Of a DNA stretch of 64,000 nucleotides, positions 63,993 to 64,000 are shown piece after piece. Position numbers and translations under genes: made by a program. Under the pieces are notes generated by a model that was not told the DNA's origin, searched no databases, and saw only the letters and a list, made by a program, of their open reading frames with translations. Source of the DNA: Marinicauda salina. Lineage in GTDB: Bacteria; Pseudomonadota; Alphaproteobacteria; Caulobacterales; Maricaulaceae. Location of the stretch: positions 499,001 through 563,000 of the forward strand of contig NZ_QEXV01000003.1 in assembly GCF_003122085.1 (NCBI RefSeq). The letters are read 5' to 3'. How positions within the stretch are numbered: position 1 is the first letter of the stretch; each line of letters starts with the position of its first letter.

Positions 63993-64000
63993 GAAGAATC

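Overview
This is a high-GC, densely coded stretch of an alphaproteobacterial chromosome. Sample 60-base blocks of ordinary genes run near 70% G+C. The lineage call rests on several independent signs: a CcrM-type GANTC adenine methyltransferase preceded by a CtrA-like box, a GTTC-N7-GTTC LexA box, an F0 cluster ordered atpI-B-E-F'-F and separate from F1, a TIGR02301 protein, and dispersed palindromic repeats of a kind common in Caulobacterales-like genomes. No genus can be named. I saw no rRNA, tRNA, CRISPR array, transposase or prophage gene. Most of the window is core metabolism and information processing.

Layout. 1-5.7 kb: end of a YbjQ-family gene, small membrane proteins, an acyl-CoA dehydrogenase, a yceI-cytochrome b561-yceI cassette, and Sua5. 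5.8-9.3 kb: a GrlR-like protein, a D-2-hydroxyacid dehydrogenase, YaaA and 3-hydroxybutyrate dehydrogenase. 9.3-9.9 kb: an AT-rich exported orphan. 9.9-20.7 kb: an SRAP peptidase, Nudix, TIGR02301, DUF4386, dihydroorotase, a GT9 heptosyltransferase-like protein, YgfZ, Tag, a KAS III-like synthase, a universal stress protein and an HD protein. 19.7-24.5 kb: NrtR regulator and nadABC, with a promoter and two matching operator palindromes. 24.5-33.9 kb: family 4 UDG, ETF-QO, a TPR protein, ispE, a lipid-linked sugar transferase, polyprenyl synthase, DUF2007, a TrmN6-like methyltransferase, an S49 peptidase and a 56-residue membrane protein. 34-42.2 kb: glyQ, GST, CDGSH, glyS, ppdK and a SleB-like hydrolase. 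42.2-50.5 kb: two glycosyltransferases divergent from a radical SAM gene under a LexA box, an odd lipoprotein, rnhB, ccrM, dpaL, mutY and DUF721. 50.5-57.5 kb: a DsbA-like lipoprotein, smc, the F0 operon and its terminator. 57.5-64 kb: the glycine cleavage operon gcvT-H-PA-PB behind a tandem glycine riboswitch, two poorly known genes, and a lipoprotein.

How it fits together. Three regulatory circuits can be read directly: NAD synthesis (NrtR beside nadA), glycine catabolism (riboswitch), and cell-cycle methylation (CtrA box at ccrM). A fourth, the SOS box, ties a poorly known radical SAM protein to DNA damage. DNA-repair genes are scattered through the window (tag, udg, mutY, SRAP, radical SAM).

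The most unusual signal is structural. At least three families of GC-rich palindromic repeats occur between genes, and members of two of them also lie in frame inside genes: two different ones in glyS, and one in a TIGR04282 glycosyltransferase. Each adds roughly 37-39 residues of extra peptide without breaking the frame. This resembles the palindromic elements known inside Rickettsia genes and is the best candidate for a little-described phenomenon here.
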